From: a virus | Length of the DNA: 21,612 bases | Direction: 5' to 3' (one strand) | Virus record (IMG/VR): IMGVR_UViG_3300024346_000593 | Location: 1-21,612 of that record | Program-made: the position numbers and the translations under genes | The notes under the pieces: generated by a model | The model's input: only the letters and a program-made list of their open reading frames with translations | Databases searched by the model: none | What the model was told of the DNA's origin: nothing | Shown: positions 1 through 6,049 of the stretch, piece by piece | Layout of the letters: each line of letters opens with the position of its first letter | How positions within the stretch are numbered: the stretch's first letter is position 1

Positions 1-958
1 TTTCTGCTTTAACAATAAGTTTACTTTTGTATTGTCTAAAACTTATGCCTTTAAAACCTGTAGTGTTATTAGATTTTAAAGATTCCTGCAACATTTGATT
101 TATTTGAATATCGTTATATTTATCTAGTATTGGTAATCTCTTATACTCACCAACGTGTCTTTCTGTATAAGGTTCTCCATTCAACACAAGTTTCTTCATA
201 CACATGTGACGATATTCTACAGCCAGTGCTAACGCGAGTTCTTTACCATATTTGACAACAGAAAAATGTTTAGAAATAACTTTCCCATTTAATCTGTAAT
301 TTGCTGTAAATATATTGTTATTAAAAGATACACCTTTATAACCTGTTAGATTATTCTTATTGAGTGTCTTAGTGTTCTTAGAATTGCACTCTTGAGTAAC
401 TTTTCTAAGATTATTTATGTTGTTATTTAAAGAATCACCGTCTATGTGATCTATAACAAATCCAATAGGGTCTTCGTTGTTTAGTAGGAACCAAACAACT
501 CTGTGAACTTTTCTATTTGAGTTATTAACTTTAACCACATACCTACCTTGAGATAAATGACCAGCAATATCCCCTGCACTTCTTTTTAATGATCCTCTTT
601 GGTTGTTACCTACCTTATAGCGTAAGCAAGTAGGACTCGTAGTATCATAATAATATTTTGAGCGAAGAAGTTCAGAGTCCACTTCTAAAGACTTGGCTTC
701 AATAGTTGTTTGATGAACATTTCCTACAGATTTATATAACTTAATCAAATCAACTTCTAATTTTTGTGCCTCTTTTTGCGTCATATTTTCCTTTACAACG
801 CAGTAGTACCACAGATTATTATTTACAATTTCTTTCCAGAATTTTGATCTGTTTCTAGTTGACTTCATTCTTTGACCACAACCTGAGCCGACATTAAACA
901 CTTCATTAGTTCCGACTACTCTGTGTAAGTACACATAATATTTATCTTCTTTACTCAT
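1..958 (-). CDS. Homing-type endonuclease, GIY-YIG plus HNH plus AP2-like (C-terminus beyond window)
   Basis: Partial gene: an ATG at 958 opens a frame with no stop to the left edge (at least 317 residues). A GAGGG motif lies about eight bases before the ATG. Residues 7-30 resemble a GIY-YIG core (YYVYLH, then FNVGSG) with the conserved arginine at 30 and a Glu in an ExxLI motif at 68. Residues 100-114 (TSPTCLRYK) and 128-190 form the common phage HNH domain, with HR at 152-153, DHIDGD at 170-175 and NNLRKVT at 182-188. An AP2-like DNA-binding segment covers about 202-250 (TGYKGVSF), and a second one starts at about 298 (TGFKGISF) and runs off the edge. The protein is a paralogue of the one encoded at 6050-6877. 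It probably cuts DNA to spread its own gene, and lies where the tape measure gene would normally follow the tail chaperones. Family assignment is confident; activity is inferred. Confidence 0.85.
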   Translation of the reverse strand, partial: MSKEDKYYVYLHRVVGTNEVFNVGSGCGQRMKSTRNRSKFWKEIVNNNLWYYCVVKENMTQKEAQKLEVDLIKLYKSVGNVHQTTIEAKSLEVDSELLRSKYYYDTTSPTCLRYKVGNNQRGSLKRSAGDIAGHLSQGRYVVKVNNSNRKVHRVVWFLLNNEDPIGFVIDHIDGDSLNNNINNLRKVTQECNSKNTKTLNKNNLTGYKGVSFNNNIFTANYRLNGKVISKHFSVVKYGKELALALAVEYRHMCMKKLVLNGEPYTERHVGEYKRLPILDKYNDIQINQMLQESLKSNNTTGFKGISFRQYKSKLIVKAE

Positions 959-1080
959 TAATTATCCCTCTTATGATACTCTATAAGAACGTAAGGCAGG
1001 TGCTAGAGGAAACACTGTTCAATTAGGGTAATTAGTCCTAATCTAGCCTCCGTTTATTTCTTTAAAAGAACTATAATAAC

Positions 1081-1111
1081 TCACTTAAAGAAACAGCTTC
1101 CGAAGAAGCTG
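1081..1111 (-). terminator. Rho-independent terminator with UUCG loop
   Basis: Reading the minus strand, CAGCTTC-TTCG-GAAGCTG (1111 to 1094) makes a perfect 7-bp stem closed by a C(UUCG)G tetraloop, followed by TTTCTTT. It starts four bases after the stop codon of the second chaperone frame, so it ends the tail-chaperone transcript before the endonuclease gene. Confidence 0.8.
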
Positions 1112-1115
1112 GAAT

Positions 1116-1487
1116 TTACTTTTTCTTTTGTTTATCTTCTTTTTCTTGTTGTTGTTTTCTAGCAAAACTCATGGCAATGTTGTCAAACATTTTAATTATG
1201 TCTATTTCCCATTGTTCAGGTTCTATTCCTTGAAGATTAAAATAACACCATATTTCTTGATATGTAATCGGGGATGCACCGAAACCAGAAGCTCTGGTGT
1301 TATTTAAAGAAAGAAACCACTGCCAACACTCTCGCATCGAATCTGGGAGTTCAATTTGAGAGTCTAGTTGTTCTGGTCTCTTTTTAGTTAGTCTTTCAAC
1401 TGCTTCCAAGTGCTCACGAAGAGTTCTACCATCAGGTTGAATTTCGGATAATCCGAATTCCTGTTCAGCATACTCTCTTGCTTGCAC
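1116..1487 (-). CDS. Tail assembly chaperone, second (gpT-like) frame
   Basis: This 123-residue frame begins with a GTG at 1487, but the frame is open upstream to a TGA at 1511-1509, so it overlaps the end of the preceding chaperone gene. The central part (PDSMRECWQWFLSLNNTRASG, then GFGASPITYQEIWCYFNL) resembles the second half of phage tail assembly chaperones, with a Lys/Gln-rich charged tail. In lambda-like phages this part is made only as a fusion to the first frame by programmed frameshifting. It lies in the +1 frame relative to the upstream gene, and a UUU-C slip at 1506-1503 would join them. An AGAGG motif five bases before the GTG is an alternative explanation. The fused or free protein would hold the tape measure while the tail tube polymerises. 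Confidence 0.7.
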   Translation of the reverse strand: MQAREYAEQEFGLSEIQPDGRTLREHLEAVERLTKKRPEQLDSQIELPDSMRECWQWFLSLNNTRASGFGASPITYQEIWCYFNLQGIEPEQWEIDIIKMFDNIAMSFARKQQQEKEDKQKKK

Positions 1488-1497
1488 TACATCCTCT

Positions 1498-1899
1498 TTA
1501 TTGAAAATTCAAAAGTTCATCAGAGGCGTTCATCACTTCTGTGCGAATCCAAGAATGTTCACGTAAAATACGTTCAGCATTTTCCTTGGTAAATGGAACC
1601 TCTGTCCCAGCTTCACCTAACCCACGCCATGAAATAATACGAGTAATACAGGATTCAATTGCCATATCTTCAGCATCTTCTAAGGACATTTCTTCTTCGC
1701 GTCCCTTGCGTTTAGCTGTGATTTCCTTTTGTCGATACTCTGTATACTTTTTACGGGCATATGCGCGAGCTACTTTAGATTCGGCACCACGTACTTTTAC
1801 GAAAGCACCTGTACGTTCACCAGTCGGAGGCCAAACTAGTTCAAACTCGTAACCAGCTTCGGAGGTTTCAGATAGATTTTTTACTTTAAGATCAAGCAT
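1498..1899 (-). CDS. Tail assembly chaperone, first (gpG-like) frame
   Basis: A 133-residue acidic/basic protein whose C-terminal half (LGEAGTEVPFTKENAERILRE, then HSWIRTEVMNASDELLNF) matches the pattern of phage tail assembly chaperones. I start it at the ATG at 1899 because AAAGGA precedes it by six bases; an in-frame ATG at 1914 has no good ribosome binding site. It is the first gene behind the promoter at 1999-2027. Its stop TAA at 1500-1498 overlaps the following frame, the usual layout for a G/GT pair. The role is to chaperone the tape measure protein during tail assembly. The assignment rests on motif and position: after the tail tube gene and before where the tape measure is expected. 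Confidence 0.75.
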   Translation of the reverse strand: MLDLKVKNLSETSEAGYEFELVWPPTGERTGAFVKVRGAESKVARAYARKKYTEYRQKEITAKRKGREEEMSLEDAEDMAIESCITRIISWRGLGEAGTEVPFTKENAERILREHSWIRTEVMNASDELLNFQ

Positions 1900-1998
1900 T
1901 GTATTTCCTTTCATTCATCCAATAGTATTCCTTCATGGTTTATTTGGATTGGTTAATTAATCGATTAATATGTAGTGACATAATCAGAACATAAATCA

Positions 1999-2027
1999 AT
2001 TATAACATACAAGGTCTAAATAATCAA
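1999..2027 (-). promoter_or_regulatory. Sigma70-type promoter for the tail chaperone genes
   Basis: On the minus strand TTGATT (2027-2022), a 17-base spacer and TATAAT (2004-1999), with an extended -10 TG one base upstream (TGTTATAAT). It faces the chaperone gene starting at 1899 and restarts rightward-to-leftward transcription after the bidirectional terminator at 2980-3013. Confidence 0.75.
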
Positions 2028-2036
2028 GTTAAATCG

Positions 2037-2068
2037 TGCTATAATAGACGGTTAATTCAGAAGGAGGT
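2037..2068 (+). promoter_or_regulatory. Extended -10 promoter and strong RBS for the plus-strand nuclease
   Basis: TGCTATAAT at 2037-2045 is an extended -10 element with no clear -35. A perfect Shine-Dalgarno AAGGAGGT at 2061-2068 precedes the GTG start at 2074. The promoter lies back to back with the minus-strand promoter at 1999-2027, so their upstream regions overlap. Confidence 0.65.
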
Positions 2069-2073
2069 CTACA

Positions 2074-2970
2074 GTGATACGGAGTGGAATAAATTTCATA
2101 TTGAATTTTGAACATAAACCCTCAGGCACTTACATTTATTTGCACAAAAAGGCAACATGTGGTACTGTGTTCTATATTGGTAAGGGACAATCGGACAGAT
2201 ATATTTCAACAAACAGAACAGACTATTGGAAAAGAGTTGCGACAAAACATGGGGTGATTGTTGAAATAGTACATGAGGATTTACAAGAGTGGTACGCTAT
2301 GGAGATTGAATGCCTGCTTATCTCGTATTATGGTAGAAAAGACATAAAACAAGGTCTCCTAGTTAACCTCACAGATGGTGGTGATGGCGCTAAAGGTGCC
2401 ATAGACACTGAAATATGTACAATAACTAATTACAAGACAAATGAAGAATTTAAAGGGACAAGGCAAGATGTTAAAAATAAAATAGGATGTTCATATGCTT
2501 CTTTGTACAGAACATCTAAAGGCTCTGCTATTTTTAGAAAAGGATGGTATATCCCGTCGGAAGTTACTTCCGAAGAATTAGCTTTACGACTTAATGCTGA
2601 AAATGGTTCTTATTATGCTTGCACTGATACATCCATAAAGGAACTCATAAATATTGACACCCTCGAAACATTTAAAGGTACTCGAAAAGAGTTTTACAAG
2701 TATACTAACATTGACGCAAGTGTCTTATTTAATGGGATAAATAAAGTAAGAAAAAGATGGACATTAATGGAAACTTATAAAACCATTAACACAGCTAAGT
2801 TGAAACATCAGAACCACGACTGTAACCAGTATGTATTGTTGAATATTACTACTGGTGAAATATTTAAAGGAAGAAGAGATGAATTCAAAAACAAATTTCA
2901 AATTAATATACAAGGTTTATTTGGTAATCAAAGAGCTAAAGTTTGCTTAGGGTGGTGTATTGTAGAGTAA
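2074..2970 (+). CDS. GIY-YIG homing endonuclease with three C-terminal repeats
   Basis: The only convincing plus-strand gene (298 residues, GTG start, AAGGAGGT six bases upstream). Residues 20-105 form a GIY-YIG nuclease domain: YIYLHK at 20-25, VFYIGKG at 32-38, Arg42 and a probable catalytic Glu79 (ECLLI). The rest is three diverged copies of a DNA-binding-type module, each built as a beta pair ending in FKGxR followed by a short helical stretch and an aromatic end (about 113-161, 188-236 and 252-298; FKG at 126, 200 and 264). This looks like the NUMOD1/helix-turn-helix type of specificity repeat found in homing endonucleases. It has its own promoter and terminator and lies opposite to the structural operon, as expected for a mobile free-standing nuclease. 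Target sequence unknown. Confidence 0.85.
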   Translation: MIRSGINFILNFEHKPSGTYIYLHKKATCGTVFYIGKGQSDRYISTNRTDYWKRVATKHGVIVEIVHEDLQEWYAMEIECLLISYYGRKDIKQGLLVNLTDGGDGAKGAIDTEICTITNYKTNEEFKGTRQDVKNKIGCSYASLYRTSKGSAIFRKGWYIPSEVTSEELALRLNAENGSYYACTDTSIKELINIDTLETFKGTRKEFYKYTNIDASVLFNGINKVRKRWTLMETYKTINTAKLKHQNHDCNQYVLLNITTGEIFKGRRDEFKNKFQINIQGLFGNQRAKVCLGWCIVE

Positions 2971-2979
2971 ACAATAAGA

Positions 2980-3013
2980 AAACCCCAAGAACCAATGAAG
3001 GAACTTGGGGTTT
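2980..3013. terminator. Bidirectional terminator between convergent genes
   Basis: AAACCCCAAG at 2980-2989 and CTTGGGGTTT at 3004-3013 form a perfect 10-bp stem. It is followed by TATTTT on the plus strand and by TTCTT on the minus strand. It lies between the stop of the plus-strand nuclease (2970) and the stop of the tail tube gene (3030), so it can end both transcripts. Confidence 0.9.
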
Positions 3014-3029
3014 ATTTTAGATTAACTAA

Positions 3030-4250
3030 TTAGGCTGCAGCAGTATCAACTACTTGGATTGTACTTGCAGGTAGACCAGTAGAAGTAACATCGTTTAGAA
3101 CAGCAGTAAACGCAGCAGTTGCTACGATACCCATGTCAGTATCAGACTTAGAGAAACTAGACAGTTTAGCCTTAGGAATAACGAAAGACATAACACCGGC
3201 AGTTTTTTCTTCACCTGTTGCTAGAGCTAGAACTAAAGTAGTGTTTGTTTCGTTTTCAAACAGATCACGAACAACAGCATCTTCAAAGTACATACTTAGG
3301 TTACCAGTAACGGTTAATGTACCAGTGAAAATAGCTTCAGCACTTTCAGAACCGATACATTGTGAAGGTTCCATCGCACGGTCAACTGAGAAATCAAACG
3401 CTGTTACGCAAGCTGTAGTAGTAGAACCATTGATAATAACAGCACCATTAACAGCAGCTACAATACCAGTAGTGCTTAGAGCAGTTGGTGTTGTGAAATA
3501 TTGAGAAGTGCCAGTTTGTGCTAAACCTTTACCCATTAGAGTGAAGTCAGTAGTAACTAGACCAGTAGCAGGAACAGAAACATTCCAAGTGCCAACCTTA
3601 ACACCAGTATGAACTTCAGACTGGGCAATATCAGCATACCATTCCTCTACTGTGAAGCTTTGATCAGTATGACCAGATAAAGGAATAATACTTTCTTTAC
3701 CAACAGAAGCAACTGCAACAGTAGCAATTGGACCTTCAGCAACTAGTGCAGTACCACTTAATGGACGAACACTCATTGTCAGAGCAGCAACACTAACTAC
3801 TAGTAAGTTATTACCTACGTTAGCAGCATTAAGGCCACCACCAGTCAAACGAATAACTTCACCTACTTTAAATAGATCAGTAAGGAAGCTACCAGAAGCA
3901 CGAGTTAAAGTGTGTAGACCAGCAGATAAAGCTGAAATAGTAATTGAAGCACTAGCAGTAGTACCACCAACAGCAAAATCCTTAGCTAGAACAGCTTGGA
4001 TTAATTCACTATAAGAACCGGGAGATAATTCACCAGATAAAGAACCGTCTGTACTCTTAGTACCTAAACGGAAATCAGCTACTTGTTGATCTGTACGAAT
4101 CTCTGCGGATTGGTATGACTCACGAGTACTGTTAAAATCAGCAGAAGTTCTGCGGAGTAATTTAGCACCAGTATCGCCAGCTAATACACCGAAAGTTGTT
4201 TCTTTCTTAATAGCTACTTGCTTACTAACGCCTTTTGCTTTTGTTGCCAT
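3030..4250 (-). CDS. Major tail tube protein
   Basis: A 406-residue protein with the N-terminal signature of the Phage_tube_2 type tail tube family: KKETTFGVLAG near residue 15, LLRRTSADFN, then SAEIRTDQQVADFRLG and GSLSGELSPGSYSELIQAVL. Residues about 98-185 look like an inserted beta-rich domain (GLHTLTRASGSFLTDLFKVG), common in long-tailed phage tube proteins. The C-terminus returns to tube-type beta strands. It would polymerise into the tail tube through which DNA passes. AAGGA precedes the ATG by nine bases, and a palindrome and likely promoter lie just upstream. No sheath gene is next to it, which favours a siphovirus tail. It is the last gene before the bidirectional terminator. Confidence 0.85.
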   Translation of the reverse strand: MATKAKGVSKQVAIKKETTFGVLAGDTGAKLLRRTSADFNSTRESYQSAEIRTDQQVADFRLGTKSTDGSLSGELSPGSYSELIQAVLAKDFAVGGTTASASITISALSAGLHTLTRASGSFLTDLFKVGEVIRLTGGGLNAANVGNNLLVVSVAALTMSVRPLSGTALVAEGPIATVAVASVGKESIIPLSGHTDQSFTVEEWYADIAQSEVHTGVKVGTWNVSVPATGLVTTDFTLMGKGLAQTGTSQYFTTPTALSTTGIVAAVNGAVIINGSTTTACVTAFDFSVDRAMEPSQCIGSESAEAIFTGTLTVTGNLSMYFEDAVVRDLFENETNTTLVLALATGEEKTAGVMSFVIPKAKLSSFSKSDTDMGIVATAAFTAVLNDVTSTGLPASTIQVVDTAAA

Positions 4251-4266
4251 AATTTAATTTCCTTAT

Positions 4267-4309
4267 ATATTTTGCAAAATATGCTATTCAGGCATAGCTG
4301 CCATATCAA
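4267..4309 (-). promoter_or_regulatory. Candidate promoter and 16-bp palindrome before the tail tube gene
   Basis: TTGATA (4309-4304), a 17-base spacer and TAGCAT (4286-4281) make a plausible promoter on the minus strand. The perfect palindrome ATATTTTGCAAAATAT at 4267-4282 overlaps the end of the -10 and would lie near the transcript start. It could be an operator or a 5' stabilising hairpin. Confidence 0.4.
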
Positions 4310-4327
4310 TCCGCGAGTTATTAAGTA

Positions 4328-4347
4328 TTAACTTTAAATAAAGTTAA
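4328..4347 (-). terminator. AT-rich hairpin after the tail terminator gene
   Basis: TTAACTTT at 4328-4335 and AAAGTTAA at 4340-4347 pair over 8 bp with a four-base loop. It starts right after the stop codon of the gene ending at 4350. The stem is weak, with no clear T run after it, so it may attenuate or protect RNA ends rather than stop transcription fully. Confidence 0.35.
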
Positions 4348-4349
4348 AT

Positions 4350-4760
4350 CTAGGTATTAACTTCGCAAGTTAAATCGATTAACACTGGTACAACTACTCT
4401 ATCATTGGTGATAAATACAGAACCAATTTTTGGAGTTTCCAGTGATCTAATTAAGACATTACCTTCGGTTGTACTCCAACCTTTATGGAATGTTGTTCTC
4501 AACAGTTCAGCACGAGTAAGTGCTGCAGCAGTACCTTTACCTTTAATGTCGCAAATAAAGATTTGAAACTGCAGGTTTTCTCTGTGATATCCAATAGGAA
4601 AACTAGGGTCTTGTAGGTTGTTAAACACTAGTTGTGTACGCTGATACATTGCGTTGACTGGTGGGGTAAACTCTATACCTTCATGTGCAGTTGGTACTGA
4701 ACCTGCTACTTGGGATAACTTACGCTCTACTGCTTTTTTAATATTTAATATTTCTGCCAT
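4350..4760 (-). CDS. Tail terminator / tail completion protein
   Basis: A 136-residue protein placed directly before the tail tube gene, where siphophages encode the tail terminator. It begins with a helix (ILNIKKAVERKLSQVAG), has GIEFTPPVNAMYQRTQLVFNN, and ends in alternating hydrophobic strands (RVVVPVLIDLTCEV). This resembles the DUF4128-type minor tail family, which folds like lambda gpU. Such proteins cap the tail tube and provide the head-joining face. AAAAGGA lies six bases before the ATG. Family recognition is moderate, helped strongly by position. Confidence 0.65.
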   Translation of the reverse strand: MAEILNIKKAVERKLSQVAGSVPTAHEGIEFTPPVNAMYQRTQLVFNNLQDPSFPIGYHRENLQFQIFICDIKGKGTAAALTRAELLRTTFHKGWSTTEGNVLIRSLETPKIGSVFITNDRVVVPVLIDLTCEVNT

Positions 4761-4767
4761 GAGCGTC

Positions 4768-4800
4768 CTTTTATTCTTCTTTTATTCTTCTTTTATTGTT
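4768..4800. repeat. 11-bp tandem repeat, three copies, at a ribosome binding site
   Basis: CTTTTATTCTT occurs at 4768-4778 and 4779-4789, with a third copy carrying one change at 4790-4800. On the minus strand this gives three spaced AATAAAAG units. The last becomes the AAAAGGA ribosome binding site of the gene starting at 4760, and the first contains the stop codon of the upstream gene. Confidence 0.8.
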
Positions 4801-5257
4801 TATAATATCTCACCAGATTGATCTTGTAAGCATTCATCACTTGGTCTACTGTTGGTTTAACAATACCTGTTGGAGCTTGGTCAGAATAACCATTCTCAAG
4901 CATATTAATATAAGGACCAGTATTACCTATGGTAAACGATTGTCCTAGTTTGTATGATTGCATTTTAGACTTCACAATACTTAATGCTTCAGACCCTGAA
5001 TAAACGTCCTGCATCTGTAGTGATCCTACGTAGCTAACTTGCCAGCTACCTTGAGCAAAACCAGCCTCAGGTTGTAGATAAGTACGAGCTTTATATAATG
5101 ATTCATATTTTACATCATCACCCAGTGGAGTATTACTTATAGCTGTCATTGCAAACTCATAAGCAAACCCACGAACCATATTCTCCATTCGCCTTACAAT
5201 TTCAGCGTGAGCTTTCTTTAGACTCTCCAGAGTTTTACTTACATCAGCACTGATCAT
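4793..5257 (-). CDS. Neck / tail completion protein, HK97 gp10-like
   Basis: A 154-residue protein with a long N-terminal helix (about 1-45, ending GFAYEFAMTAI) followed by strands. The diagnostic part is GPYINMLENGYSDQAPTGIV at about 114-133, matching the NxxPYxxxLExGxSxQAPxGhv pattern of HK97 gp10-like head-tail joining or tail completion proteins. It starts only three bases after the stop of the previous gene and is followed by the tail terminator gene, the usual head-to-tail connection order. It likely works at the junction of capsid vertex and tail. Confidence 0.7.
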   Translation of the reverse strand: MISADVSKTLESLKKAHAEIVRRMENMVRGFAYEFAMTAISNTPLGDDVKYESLYKARTYLQPEAGFAQGSWQVSYVGSLQMQDVYSGSEALSIVKSKMQSYKLGQSFTIGNTGPYINMLENGYSDQAPTGIVKPTVDQVMNAYKINLVRYYKQ

Positions 5258-5260
5258 AAA

Positions 5261-5614
5261 TTAGCCCTTTACAGCGATTATTCTATAAAGTGTTACCGTA
5301 CTACTAGCGACATGTTCCTGATAGCTCTGAACGCGATATACGCTGTTCTTGTAGGCTATTTCGTCGTTGAGTTTAGGGGTAAATGCTAACGGAGGGTTAG
5401 CTAAGTAGAACATGATCACTTCTTTACCAACGAGAGCAGGGTAGTTATAATTATTTATAGTCATCTGTTTAGGATACATCCGTAAGGTGTAATCAACAGA
5501 AGTGTTTGTTGTACTTCCTGTTTCAACGTTATAAGCACCTGTAGTAACTGAGGAATAAACTAAGTCTAAACCGTGACGTTGTAGCGCACCTTGTGTAGCT
5601 GTTAGAAAACTCAT
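5261..5614 (-). CDS. Head closure / head-tail adaptor protein
   Basis: A 117-residue, mostly beta protein (YTLRMYPKQMTI, GKEVIMFYLANPPLAFTPKLND, then VYRVQSYQEHVASSTVTLYR). Its size, strand content and location between the gp6-like connector and the gp10-like protein fit a head closure protein that plugs the portal after packaging. No sharp motif proves this. Spacing to both neighbours is three bases, so it is tightly translationally linked. Confidence 0.55.
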   Translation of the reverse strand: MSFLTATQGALQRHGLDLVYSSVTTGAYNVETGSTTNTSVDYTLRMYPKQMTINNYNYPALVGKEVIMFYLANPPLAFTPKLNDEIAYKNSVYRVQSYQEHVASSTVTLYRIIAVKG

Positions 5615-5617
5615 GGT

Positions 5618-6037
5618 TTATACCTCAAATGGTTTACTAGGGAAGCTAGACAGGTTCTCAGTGTAAGGATTGTTTACTCTGTTGTTATCAACGTTAGCAT
5701 TATTGGTTTGCATTTCGGATAATGAGATACCACCGAAGTAAGCTTGAGTATTGTTTAACAGAGGATTCAGGTTAGGATTAGCTAAGTACATCTGTAGAGC
5801 TAGTCTATATTGTTCTGCAGCTTTTGACCCACGTAGAGCAAATATATCGACTGTCTCGTCACCTCGTTGAGACAACATTAGTAATATTGTTCTAGCTGCA
5901 TCTAATGATGCCTTGGTGATATTGTTGCTGTTTTTTTCTAGGTAATAAGCGTAAGTATCATCTGAGAGTAAAGGAAATGACTGGTCAAGATCAGCTACCT
6001 CAATTCTGCACTTTTGTATATCTGTCCATACTGGCAT
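5618..6037 (-). CDS. Head-tail connector (gp6-like adaptor)
   Basis: A 139-residue protein, mainly helical: an N-terminal segment with LSDDTYAYYLEKN, then a long helix KASLDAARTILLMLSQRG and a second with KAAEQYRLALQMYL. This is the pattern of small connector adaptors such as HK97 gp6 or SPP1 gp15, which bind under the portal ring. The polar C-terminus (NNTQAYFGG, then NPYTENLSSFPSKPFEV) is low in structure. Its ribosome binding site AAAAGGA overlaps the stop codon of the endonuclease gene in front of it, so an ancestral capsid-connector pair seems to have been separated by that insertion. Confidence 0.6.
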   Translation of the reverse strand: MPVWTDIQKCRIEVADLDQSFPLLSDDTYAYYLEKNSNNITKASLDAARTILLMLSQRGDETVDIFALRGSKAAEQYRLALQMYLANPNLNPLLNNTQAYFGGISLSEMQTNNANVDNNRVNNPYTENLSSFPSKPFEV

Positions 6038-6049
6038 TTAATTATCCTT

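Noticed and set aside
1498-1515. A -1 slippery heptamer in the chaperone overlap
   Set aside because: No X-XXY-YYZ heptamer is present, and a -1 shift reaches TAG within eight codons.
3133-3504. Plus-strand frame opposite the tail tube gene, and similar ones opposite other structural genes
   Set aside because: Antisense shadows of strongly supported genes, without ribosome binding sites.
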